Assembly (NCBI GenBank): GCA_963556145.1
Contig: OY744466.1
Coordinates: 6,123,820-6,187,819, forward strand
Origin: Hygrocybe punicea
Taxonomy: Eukaryota; Basidiomycota; Agaricomycetes; Agaricales; Hygrophoraceae
Direction of reading: 5' to 3'
DNA length: 64,000 nt
A model generated the notes under the pieces. The model was not told where the DNA came from and did not search any database. It was given only the letters and a program-made list of their open reading frames with translations. Below, piece by piece: positions 46,685-58,025 of this stretch (positions are counted from its first letter, which is position 1; every line of letters begins with the position of its first letter). The translations under genes and the position numbers were made by a program.

Positions 46685-47035
46685 ATCCAACCCAGTGACC
46701 ATTTCCATAACAGGATGTTCAACTTGAAGCCTCGTATTCCTGATCATGCGAGAAAAAGGTGAGAATAGACAAGGAAGACTTTCTACATTTCCATAAAATA
46801 GAATCCCTGCGTATCATTGTCGAAGATGAACTCGACAGTCCCAGCGCCGGCATAATTTACTGCTCTGGCAGCAGCAATTGCCTTAGCACTAAGATCTGCT
46901 CTCAAATCTGCCGAGAGCCCAGGGGCAGGCGCCTAATCACCCGAATGCGTATTTAACGACAACCTACGATGTAATTGAGGGCACACACCTCTTCAATGAT
47001 CTTCTGATTTCTTCTTTGCACCGAACTTGTGCTAG
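46685..47035 (-). pseudogene. methylcrotonyl-CoA carboxylase alpha, biotin carboxylase exons (downstream part)
   Basis: MCC alpha carries the biotin carboxylase and biotin carrier domains for leucine breakdown in mitochondria. Minus strand: SVQRRNQKIIEE (about 47029-46994), intron, APAPGLSADLRADLSAKAIA and GTVEFIFDNDTQGFYFMEM (46932 to about 46785), intron, NTRLQVEHPVMEMVTGLD, then an immediate in-frame join to BRR2. This continues the piece that ends at 52785 with LWERDCS; SVQRR is the next sequence in this family, so about 5.7 kb of insertions separate them. Other biotin carboxylases (propionyl- or acetyl-CoA type) are possible, but SVQRR with NQK fits MCC best. Confidence 0.75.
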
Positions 47036-47106
47036 AGGGCCATTGCTTTGCATGGCATATCCTCGTCCTCTGTAATCAAATGAAATAATATGCTTAGTTT
47101 GATTTA

Positions 47107-47710
47107 TAGCGGATTTCAAAAATGTAGTCCACACCAACTTGAAATATTTTTTTTGAATGTCCAACTGGTACCAACATGCAGTAATGCGCAGATTAGGAAA
47201 TGTAGACTTAGATAAGATTTGAAAATTTTGTATTGGATTTCATGAAATACTGTACCATTTTACATGATGTAAGAGAGAAATTTTATCCATTTTATGAGGG
47301 CTAGTCTCTCCCACATTTACTGCCTGAAAATATCTAGTGTTTTGAAGGTTATAGGTGAAATATATTGGTGAATGTTGTCAAATACTTCCTGCGATCAGAG
47401 AAATGTATAAATATTTGTATGTCGTTTTTTAGATAACCTAAGATAATAATATTTCACCTATAACCTTCAAAACACTAGATATTTTCAGGCAGTAAATGTG
47501 AGAGAGACTAGCCCTCATAAAATAGATAAACTTTCTCTCTCACATCATGTAATATGATACAGTATTTCATGAGATCCAATACAAAATATTCAAATCTTAT
47601 CTAAGTCTATATTTCCCAATCTGCATGTTACTGGATCATGATGTTGGCAGCTACCAGTTGGACATTCAAAAAAAAAAAGTTGGTGCAGACTACATTTTTA
47701 AAATCCGCTG
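47107..47710. mobile_element. foldback MITE, 604 bp, TA-flanked
   Basis: Ends AGCGGATTT / AAATCCGCTG with TA at 47105-47106 and 47711-47712. The arms contain the same interior words as the element at 40603-41242 (GAATGTC next to a poly-T/A run, GAGGGCTAGTCTCTC, AAGGTTATAGGTGAAATAT), but the outer ends differ (AGCGGATTTCAAAAATGTAG rather than AGCGTATTCGGAAAAGC). Non-coding. It lies inside the split MCC-alpha fragment. Confidence 0.85.
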
Positions 47711-47925
47711 TAATTATAATCATGTTGTCTGACTTATGCACTACTAGCGAGAAGGTGAAACACTGAGTAAAACAAACAGTGTGAATTTCCTCATGAAAAC
47801 TGAGTGATTTTCATCTTTCAAACACTTTCGGGGTGAATTGCAAATTCACTTATCAAGAAAATATTTAGTCAAGAAATCTAGAGCTATAGAATGTGAATTT
47901 CACTACAAATAAACAAATTCAACTA

Positions 47926-48397
47926 CAGTCTTCAATGGGTCATTGATACACCTAGTTGCAATATATTGTTTTTGGGCTCAAATTATTGATGCTTCTCTTT
48001 AGTCACACCAATCCCACGTTGTGGCTATCTAACAACAACCACTAGACATTAAATTGATTAATATTCTGTTCTCATGCTCAAGGTCAAACAATAAGAGAAA
48101 TTATCTCTACCTTGAAATGCTGACAAACATTGTTGATACATGTGTTTGTTCAAGTCTCAACTTGGACTTTTTGGGGGTCATGTCAACCAATCCTCTAATA
48201 TTTCTACAATAATGGCATGCTGGAGCAAGTCACCAAGAAACAATAGATGATGTGGAAAGTGAACGATGGCCTCCAGTGTTGCAACCTACTGCTTGGAACT
48301 CAACAGTGACAGTTGCGAAACTTCCTGCTGGATTTTGAATCACTAAAAATTTATTTCAGGTATACATTTGGGTGTATCAATAACTCATTGAAGACTG
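47926..48397. mobile_element. MITE, 472 bp, TA-flanked
   Basis: Starts CAGTCTTCAATGG and ends CATTGAAGACTG, flanked by TA at 47924-47925 and 48398-48399. The terminal inverted repeats run about 40 bp (..CATTGATACACC). No coding. A third small TA-target element family in the window. Confidence 0.8.
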
Positions 48398-49002
48398 TAG
48401 TTTGTACAACTGTGTGCATGTCATCTAATTAAAGGGTGGAAATCATAAACTGGCTCTGGAACAGCCCTACCTCTTCTATGGATTCCAAACAAACAAGATG
48501 AGATATAAACATAAAATTTTAAATGCGTAAGACTTCTGCATACATTACTTACTACATAGAAATAGACAACCATGTATTATACAATAACTTAACCAGGGAA
48601 GGCATGATCCTTCCCTCACCTCCTCTGTCCAGTGCCATTTGCTTTGTTGTTTGCCTTTGCCCCTAGTCCTCCTCCCATGCCTACACCGCCATCTGCCATC
48701 TGTTCACACCACTGGGCATGGGCACTAGCTGTGGGCATTACTGTGAAAAGAGGTGGAGGCCATTGTGGCTGTGGTTGCACCCCTTTGGATCTTCACTGCC
48801 CCTGGTGTTGTTGTTGTTGTTGGTTGTTGGTTTGTATGGGGCTGATGCCAAAATCAGAGGAGGTGGTGGTTGGCGAGGAAGTTTGGGTTGGGTGCACACC
48901 ATGTCAATGTGGGTGTCTGGGGCCCATCAGCACTTTAAGGCTAGGCAAGGGTTTTGCCAGGGTTGTAAGCATTGTATTTTTGTATTTTTATCAAGCAGTG
49001 GC
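48398..49002. other. unclassified G/T-rich DNA split by the LTR
   Basis: 48620-48960 has plus-strand words (TGGGTGT, GGGGCCCATCAG) that recur at 51150-51320, which suggests one repeat-containing element cut by the LTR. No confident gene. Confidence 0.4.
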
Positions 49003-50675
49003 TGTTACGGATCGCTTCTGCAGCGGGCTCCGGCAACAATCAACTTAACAGGGGATCGGCTTCCAGAGGGGAGAACAGCAGCTTTCATTGTTGCTTACAG
49101 CTAAGACAACACTGCTAAGAAGGGGGGGTCAAGGTCTAATGTCATTGCGAGCCGTGGGGGTTACCCAAAACAAGATGAGTCTGCCCCAAGAACCAGACTA
49201 AACGTAAGGAAAGGAAAGAAGAAAAAGTCCGAACCAACAACAAGAACAGTATATATAGTGACTGGTCTTGAGGGGAGGTAAATAGAAATACAACCATGAA
49301 GCCATAACATGTCCAACTCTACCATGTGTTCACCATGAGGCATACATGAGGCGTCCTCATGTCAATGTTCTCGCGATCCAACTGGAGGCCCGGGTGTCAT
49401 TGAGGAATAGAGGGGGTCCGGATGACTCGGATGATTTGTCATCAGATCATGTGATGTGCAGAATTGCCTATTCGGGGTCTACACTTGCTGCAACAGGCAA
49501 GTGCGCAGTCTGGCAAGTGCATTGCACAGTCGGGTTGAAGATGGGTATCGTCCAGTGTGGGGTTGGTGATGAGAGTGTCATGAGGTGGTGTGGATGTAAC
49601 GGCAAGGTTGGTATGAAAGAAAATGAAGGAATGTATAAAGGAAAAAACCAACTAGGACAGTGGGCTAGTCGAGGTCAGACATGTGAACAGCACAAGCTGT
49701 ACCGGATGACGATGTCTGTGTTGATGACGTATCGAGGAGCGATGTCTTGTCCTGTTTGTGGAACAAGAAGGTCCACTTGATGTCGGTATTCGTCCAAGAA
49801 AGGGTATCATTGTAAACGAGTGTGGGAGATATCAAGGTTATAGATGGAAAAGGTTAAATGAATGTGGGTCCAGGTTTCGAGTCATGGCACGAGTGACAAG
49901 CTGTGGGAACAAGTCGTCGGGTACTGCATTGAAGCGGTGTCGTGCGAACAATATGCGATAGGGGTTGGTTCACTGTTTGGGAAGTCGTATGGTCTGTGGT
50001 CGAAGTCCAAAAGAGTATGCTTCGGCAATGGTCGGATTAGAGAGAACAGTGAAATGTCTTGTGATCGGGGATTGTTCAGAGTTCGCATGCAGGTGAGGAA
50101 TGTCGTCGGATCGTCAGGGAGGATAATGGTGGGCACAGGGTACGAATATGGAAACCAAATATCCGGGAATGGCAATTGTCAATTACGTGTCGATATATTG
50201 TTGAGGTGGAAGTCAGAAGTATCAATGGTGGAAGGGTTTCGGTGCCGATGCCAAAGATAGATCATAACAAGGTAGAAACCGATCAGGAAGGTGATGGCAA
50301 TGCTGCCAATAACAATTACAGTAATGAGCTGTATCGGGAGTACAGCCATTGTGATCGGTTTGTCGTGGGATAGTGTAAACAAGATATTGAAGGGAAAAGA
50401 CAATGTCGGTGACGTCCATCGGCAAGGAGACTATTCGGGTACAACAAGGTCACGTGGGAGATGTCCATGGTCGGTCTGGATTGTTCTAGAAGAAGGGACA
50501 AAAAGAGAACAAGAATAAGAAAATACAAGGATGTCCAAATGAAGAAACAATGACGTTGAAAGGAGGACAAAGGACAAAATGAAATGAAAAAGGAAGGTGT
50601 GCAGTGCAGAATCGTCATGGTGGGTATCGGAATGGGCATTGGGGTTGGAAGCGGAGTTGGAAACATAACAGTGGC
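48998..50675. mobile_element. solo LTR, copy 2 (49003-50670), with GTGGC target-site duplication
   Basis: A 1668-bp unit with ends TGTTACGG..AACATAACA. GTGGC stands immediately on each side (48998-49002 and 50671-50675), the 5-bp duplication typical of LTR retrotransposons. No internal domain lies between. A TATATATA box is at 49250. Nearly identical to inverted copy 1 except near one end (49100-49200), where several substitutions and small indels cluster. Its long reading frames (starting MRRPHVNVLAIQLE at 49346, for example) are kept in both copies but I assign them no function. Confidence 0.9.
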
Positions 50676-52784
50676 ATAGATGAACTTATTAGAACTTGAA
50701 TTTTTATGGGGAACTTTACTGATGTGAAAGATGTGTTTTTAGACAGTTTTTGATAATGAGAACAATTTATTTACATTTTAAAAACTAAAACACCAAAAAG
50801 TATTGCCCCTTACCCCAAGTTTTGCTTACTTGAACCCTAGGGTTTGAACCCTTACAAACCCTTGGCAAAAACATGGAAAATTCAACAGATATATGAGTTT
50901 TTACTCTATCATGATATAAGCAACATTGAAGTGTACCTTCTAATGTATCATTTCTCTCAGTGGATCATGGTCAAATTCTGAAATGCTGAGTTACAACATT
51001 TGAAATAATTTCCACATAACCAAAACCCTTGACAAACCCTGGCCTAGCCTTAAGCACTTTGTTCAGGCTTGAAACAAGGTGCAGGTTCATGTGGGGGAAT
51101 TGAGAGAGGGGTAGATGGTGGTTGGTGATAGGAAGTGAAGGGAGTTGGAGTTTGGGCCACCTCTGGCCAACATGGATGTTTTGTGCCCATCAGGACCCTG
51201 TTTGCAATAGAAAGAGGTGTGAGGGGACATGAGGGGTGATCTGGGGTGGAAAACAGAGGCAGGAGGTGGTGGCTGGTGATTGGAAGTGAGGGGTTGGGCA
51301 CACCAGGGCAAGGTGGGTGTTCTGGGACCAATGGGGCCTCATTCACAATGGAAATGATGTACAGTGGGTCATATTGGGTCAGCCATGGTTGAAAACTCAG
51401 GGGGTGATACCCATCTTTGTCGATCACTGGAATGGCCATGCACATCTATCATTGTCAGCTGTGTTTGACCATGGTGCACTTGGGTGCACTACTGACTCTG
51501 CTGCTGAGTGTGGGTTGACAGGTGTGGAGTGGGAAGGGACGTTATGTTTTTGGTGGGGATGTGGCAAGTCAGTGGTTTGGTGACAAGGTGGTGATGGCAT
51601 TGGGGTGGGGTATTAGTAGCATGGTGCCTTGCAATAAGAATAATATGAATAAAGTACATGATAGCAAAAAACAAAACTAAGTAGCAGAGGGGGTGGGCAC
51701 ACCACCCCCTGCTGTGTGTTTGGTCTTATCGACCCTGCATTCGCATTTATTGGCATACACATTGTGAGCACATTTGAGACTGTGCAGGTGGATGTTTAAG
51801 GTTGTGTTGGCCATGGTGTTTGCAGTTGATGTTGTGGTGTTGGTGGTCATTCACCTGGTGAGCTAGAAGTTAGAATCTAACAGAAAAATAAAGCTTATAA
51901 TTACATGGGCAGCTGGGAGCACCCAGCCACAGAATTTCTTATTTTTCAACTAATACCATTTCTTTGCACACAAATTTTTGTCTCACCTCTTCCTAAACAT
52001 CAATGTCACAATTCTTGCTCAATGCTCTTTTGAATATCTTGTAAATATATCTCAGCTACCCCATTACATTTTTTATATCAACAAGAAGAATGGAAATCAC
52101 AATTTTTGTAATGGGACTACAATGTCATGGTTCAACACTCCTTTGCACACCCATGACGGGGTGTCACCACTCTAGGCTACGATTTGATCTCAGCATCCAC
52201 CTGTTGCACTTCTGATGTGACCACAGAAAGAGCATGCTTGGTCATGTTAAGGAAATAAGTCCCAGAATAATAGATTTCAAGGGAGTGGTGGTCAAAGGAT
52301 TGACATGCCTGTCACTTTTACATGTCACACTCAGATATAGCCAATCTTCATTTTGTCATGAGGCCTCAAATATTGTCTTGATCGATGCCTGTTATGCACA
52401 AAATTGGTGTAAAAGAACCTTCTCAATATACTGAGATTTTCTAGATATTTTATTTTGCATAGGATTTCATGAAAAAGGGGAAACCAAAGTTGGGGAATTG
52501 GTTTTTGCTCTCATTTTAACATATATATGGTTACCACACATGTTCCACTGCATTAAATCCTATGGAAATCTTACAGGAAGTGTGCTAATAGTCAATTATA
52601 GATGAAAAAAAATATGGACTGCATAATGTTAACTCTGGCCTGCCTAGAATTGTTTGTGCAAAGCAGTGGTCATTAGAAAATGCATGAGAAAGTAAACATG
52701 ACCAAACTCGGCATTTGCCGCGACGTTAGAGTGGAATTTTGATTTGGGGGGCTCAGGTCACATAAGACCGAGCCTAAATAAATT
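50676..52784. other. repeat-like DNA, no gene recognised
   Basis: 50850-50870 has CCCTAGGGTTTGAACCC-type words. 51100-51330 contains a diverged two-copy repeat (GGTGGTTGGTGATAGGAAGTG / GGTGGCTGGTGATTGGAAGTG). The rest is AT-rich with short frames. Confidence 0.45.
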
Positions 52785-53893
52785 TAGGACTCGGAACAAT
52801 CTCTCTCCCACAAGCTTACCACCCCGCCAAACTTGTCGGCAAATATCTGTACCTCGACATGCCGTGGTCGTTCGATGTATTTTTCCACCAGAACCGTTGC
52901 ATTTCCGAAAGCCTTTTGTGATTCCCGCTGGGCGGATAACAGCACCTCCTCAAAAACAGCAGCAGAGGGAGGCGATGAGACTGTACGCATGCCTTTCCCA
53001 CCTCCTCTGTGGATTGCTTTAATTAGCACTGGGAAGCCTGTTTGTCCACTATTCAGAGGAAAGGCGCGAGAGGGTGGGATAAGTGGGGTTACCTATTTTC
53101 TTGGCTTGTTCGTAAAGATAATTTGGGTCTTGGTTATCTCCGTGATATCCCGGCACACAAGGGACTCCAGCGGCTTATTACCAAGTAAGTATAGGAAGAC
53201 TCGTCTTATCAAAGGAAGATCAGGAAACGTACCTAACATGATATTCTTCGATTCACTAATGTTAGTAGTACATTGGTAGAATGACATTTGGACAGAGATC
53301 CCTACATACCTCTTTGATCCCATGCTAACGATAGCACTGGCAGGCGGACCAATGAACACGATCCCTTCCTGAGCCAGGCGTTCCGAAAACAGCGAATTTT
53401 CGCTCAAAAATCCGTAGCTGGTCGAATAAGACGTCAGTACAGAACTGGATGTCGCAGTCGTACCGTTTCAAGAAGCAGACTTACCCAGGATGGACTGCCT
53501 GTGATTTCGAAGGGAAAATGTAGGTGGTGCTGCAAAAATCAAGGGAAAGACGCACCTGGGCACCACTTCGATGACAAACATCGATAATTTTGTCCATCCG
53601 AAGCTGACAGAAAGTTGAATGTGGTCCTCGATACCGATATTAAATGTACGACTGACATAGCTCTCAGAAGAAGGTGGTGGGCCAATGCAATACGCCTCGT
53701 CTGCCTGTAATATCCATATTATCTTTCCTGGTCTGAGAAATTAGGAAAATGCCAGACAAACCATCTGGACATGTAATGCATCCTTGTCCGCTTCGCTATA
53801 CACCGCCACTGTCCTAACACCCAGCTTCTTGGCAGTTCTGATGACGCGACAGGCGATTTCTCCTCTACAAGTGGGTCAGCTATTACGAGCTGA
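52785..53893 (-). pseudogene. methylcrotonyl-CoA carboxylase alpha, N-terminal biotin carboxylase exons
   Basis: Minus strand: [20 protein letters not shown] and [14 protein letters not shown] (about 53876-53760), ADEAYCIGPPPSSESYVS, MDKIIDVCHRSGAQ, AVHPG, then [20 protein letters not shown] with [24 protein letters not shown], then LIKAIHRGGGKGMRTV (ATP-grasp glycine-rich loop; the usual GGGGKGMR has an R in place of the first G) and ATVLVEKYIERPRHVEVQIFADK-type sequence to SLWERDCS at 52785. Short introns with gt..ag lie between. The 5' exon with targeting peptide is absent; the first exon is instead preceded by BRR2, separated by an intron that keeps frame. Confidence 0.8.
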
Positions 53894-56388
53894 AGGAAAA
53901 AGAGGCCAAGATTAAGAGCCAAAACATCCATCTTGTCCTCTACCGATAACATGAGTACTCGGAAAGTCTAAGCAAGATACGGGTACGTACCGATCGCTAT
54001 ACATTTCCGAGTTGACCAGATCGGTGAGAGTGTTCTTTACCAGCTCGGAGAGGTGATCGGATAAATGCTGATGGCTGACGTTGTGGAGGTTGTAGTAGTT
54101 CGGGTTCTGGGTCATCCATCGATAGAAATATGTCCAGGTCAAAATATCCTACAAAATCAAGATCAGCGGTAAGCACGAATCTTCTGTGAAAGAGAAGCAT
54201 TATTTACCATAGCATCTTGCTTGTTCTCGACTGTCTTAACAGCAATTTCGGCCAGGAAATAATCGTGCAGTAAATGGGTAGGAAGGTGTGATTCGATCGG
54301 CAGACCTTCGGCGAGAAATTTCTTGTAAAACTCTTTCCGAGTCTGCTGACACATTAAGACACATCGACTGCGTTCATCTTCTGTCGGCCTACATGCGCGG
54401 CCCATCATCTGGAGTACATCCATAACCGGGTAATCCACATATCGGTGTTCCTTGCCTTCGTAATACTGTACTCCCATGATGACCATATAACTCGAGACAG
54501 GCAGACTCCAAGCCGTATCCTGCAGTTGAAATGAAGAGATTTGTATACGCGTGTACGGAATGATAGTACAGACATACCTTGGACGCAATCAGCACCTGTA
54601 TAGCTCCTGACTGGAATAGATGTTCGACGATTCGCTTGTCCTGCTTGCTGAGAGCCTCGTGGTAATACCCGATTCCATGCTGAAGAGTTTCTGCCAGGCT
54701 TCTCTTGCTGATATGGTCAAGATGAGGCTGCAAGTCCTCCTCTTCGATGTTCAAGAACCGGATCGGCTTGTCGTCAGCAGCACAATGCGTGAGAATATCG
54801 TCCACGGTAAGCCGACATTGCCTGCGAGAAGGGACAAAAATGATGACGGGTTTCGTTGGTGAATATTCCACAATGGCAAGATACGCCGGCTTGGACATGG
54901 CTATCATGAGTGATGGGAAATGCGGGACTGTGGAACTCTGCAAGTGACTATCCATATCCAGAGGGCGAGTACTGTAGGGTTAAATCAGTGGCTGAAGGAT
55001 ATCCAAAAATTTTCAAGACTCTCTCACCTTGGAAAAAAGTTGAAGATGGTATGGGATGGTGCACCCATCCACTCACCCAGATCCCGTGCATTGTTGGACC
55101 CACCTCACCACCAACGAGTTGAACCTCATCCGCAATGAGCAGACCGATATTTTGAACGTTCTTCCGTTGACGCCACCGCCTCGAAAGGACATCCCACTGT
55201 CCACACGTTAGAAAAAAAACAGCCGAAAGAATCGAAAAAGCCACGAGTGACTGACCTGTGCTGGTGTGCAAATGATCACATCTCCTTCTCAAGCAGACGC
55301 AAGTCCGCACTGGTCTCTCTGGTTAGACTCACGATCTCCTTCCCACCTAATTTGCGGCGCCATTCTGTCACCCGTTGTTCCACCATCTCCTGGTACGGCT
55401 CAATACAAACAGCCCGGGGCTGATCGCACTTACTCCACAATCGAAAGAGTGCAAACTCAGCACAGATCGTCTTACCGCTTCCGGTCGGCGCGCCGATGAA
55501 CACATTCTCGTCAGACATATACAATGCCTGAAAGACTTGCATTTGAATCTTGTTGAACGTGTGGATCGTCGACGAGTAGATATCCTCAAACTCTTTGTTG
55601 TGCAGAGCTGAGAGCGGGAGTGCTTGCAAGTCGAGAAGAGGGGTCGGAGGCGGGAACTTTTCAGGGAGGATGAGGTGCTTGAAAGAAATCGGCAGCCGGG
55701 TCTCAGCATGTAGCCAGTGGTCGGATACGATCGAAATATAGTAGTTAGGCGGGACTGGCTCAAACATGGGGACAGTGAGCGTCACACTATGCTCGTCTTC
55801 CATGTACCGCTGCCGGAGAATGAAAGAATCATGGAAGAGGATAACTTCGCCATCAAAGTCCTCCACCATGATGAGGAATGTCTCCGCCGTTCCGTGGAGA
55901 TTCTCGTCCCAGCGGAAATCAGGGATGATAGAAAGGTCAATTCGGAGGAGGGATCGGGTGATGGGTTGTACCTGAGCCTGCAACCTACGAGGCAATGAGC
56001 TCAAGAACTAAAAATAATGGTAGGGGGTGACCTGAAACGCACTGTAGTTTAGGAAAGTTATGAACAAGGCGGTGGACCAATATTCCAGCGTTCGGGATGC
56101 CAATGAGTTCACCGATTTCATGTGGATTCTATGGACACAGGTAAGCGGATAACATTCTATGCGGGGCTGAGGAGACCTACTAAATCAAAGTAACGATACC
56201 ATGGCTAGCATTGAACAGAGGCGTCAGCCATATCTTCAAAACAAAGAGAGAAAGAAAAGAAACATACAAATTGTTTACCCTCGGCCTTTCGAATGACTTC
56301 GGACGGTACGCCCTTGATCTGACGTAGAGGGGTCATTGAGTTCCACCTACGCAAAAAAAGTATCTCGGCAATGAACAATTGTATTTGC
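53894..56388 (-). pseudogene. BRR2 fragment, copy 1 (Sec63-type region and C-terminal helicase cassette)
   Basis: Minus-strand order: NSMTPLRQIKGVPSEVIRK (56336 region), an exon like EIGELIGIPNAG with VHRLVHNFPK, LQAQVQPITRSLLRIDLSI, FRWDENLHGTAETFLIMVED, MFEPVPPNYYISIVSDHWL, NKIQMQVFQALYMSDENV, FIGAPTGSGKTICAEFALF (Walker A), QWDVLSRRWRQRKNVQ, IGLLIADEVQLVGGEVGPT (motif II), then a deletion, then DLGEWMGAPSHTIFNF, RPLDMDSHLQ, KPVIIFVPSRRQCRLTVDDI, YHEALSKQDKRIVEHLF, SGAIQVLIAS, DVLQMMGRACRPTEDE (motif VI), [30 protein letters not shown] and, after a donor, MDVLALNLG. About 100 bp that normally encode the stretch after GPT are missing. The fragment starts inside an intron (56388) and ends near 53894 where MCC-alpha begins. 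Confidence 0.85.
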
Positions 56389-58025
56389 CCCACCCCACCC
56401 TACACATTGTCGCCAACAACATCTCACCTCACACTAGTCCATATTTCAACAACCAAGACAACCATAGATATGACGTTAGGCTATCATGAGAGAACAATGC
56501 AAGGCATGTGGCACGGGGGTTAAACGTTATTAATAAACACCGCACCATATCCACAAGTTTGACCATTCTTAGGCTATGTCGATCTCTGGTGTCTTCTGTC
56601 CTGGGCTCACCGTCCCGCTAGCCCACATTATTCAAGCAAGCCATTGATCTGGGAGCATTGTCTGTTCCTGACTTTACAGAGTTACACATCTCGTCCCGCT
56701 CATTTACGATGTAAAGTACAATGTGGGTGGAGGCTTTCGTCGGAAAAGTCCTTCAATCCTTCATTTGTTCACAGTTTGCAATTGAAGGAAACATACCCAT
56801 GTTCCAACCCCCGTGGATCACCAATAGTTGCCAGATTTTGGCTTCGAGGTGGTGATATAGATTCGACGAGGTGAAACACACCGGTCTTTCTGCCCTTGTC
56901 TTGCATTCATATGGGGCGGCCGGACGCTAGCAAAAACACCGCCTGCCTGTCTCTTCAGGTATCGTCATGACGTTGTCGGGAATACACGACATCCATTAGC
57001 AAACCGTTCGCGCATCAGTGCGGCGTCTACATCACGAATCTCGAATGGCCCGTCAGCGTCACTTATCCGCTCTGTTCCGGCGACGAGGAGATTGAGAAGG
57101 CGCTGTATGTAGGCGAGGCTAAAATTCATCTCATTCAGGAAGAGTGGTTCTGAGATTCGCTCGAGTTTGGAGGTACGTTCTTGCATCATCATTGCACCAT
57201 CTGGTGTCTGAATAGGAACTCTAGGCAAATCCGACGAGAACAAGTACCCAGTACGGCATTCTCGGCCAGAACAAAAGTCACTGCCTGAAAGTAGCTCTCA
57301 TGACCACTCAACATCATCGCTGTCATACTCAAACCAAACGTGACCTTCCTCCTCCGTCTCTCGATCATGCAACTAGAACCCACTCCACCAACCACCCACC
57401 GCTCACGACCTTCTCCCATCTCAAGACCAAGACGAACCAGAAGAACTTGCAGCAGTGAAACGCATCCCCGCCATGACCCTAAACGTCTGGCAGAGCCTCC
57501 TCAAGCCGAGAGGTTACGAGATCGCAAGCGGGAAACGTGCGCAGTCCCTCGAAATCACAAAATGTTGGGAGATCTCCACCACAGCCCTCCGTGCCCCAGG
57601 ATTCCACCTGCAGAAAAAACCAGTGTTGCAGGCGGGCGGAGTATCATTTCGGCTTTCAGGCGTACGAACTCGTTCGCTCCGCCGCAGAACGGACCAGGAC
57701 GACAATCAGGATCCAGATCTCACTACGCCTCGCATACGCATGCACCTTTCAGGTTGCGTTGGTCTCACTCGACAAAACCGTTCTTGACCTATGAACTGAT
57801 GTCTTTGCGCATGGACAACTATACACAGCTCTAGCACGCGTACGAAAGAGAGAGGATTGTCGAGTCATGTTTGGAAACATGAGAAAATTGGACGACGAAC
57901 GTAGTTTGTTGACAGCTGTTGTTGAATGTCCAGGAACACGGCGAAGCCGTCTAAGCTTAATTAAATAAGTCACGAATATATAACAAGATTTGCGCAGGAT
58001 TGCTTACCGTGCCATCCGATATCTT
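56389..58025. other. unrecognised region with candidate small frames
   Basis: 56965-57243 (minus) reads NFSLAYIQRLLNLLVAGTER and could be an exon. 57340-57834 (plus) has overlapping frames, one reading YELVRSAAERTRTTIRIQIS then LRLAYACTFQVALVSLD. I cannot assemble a gene or name a family. Confidence 0.3.
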
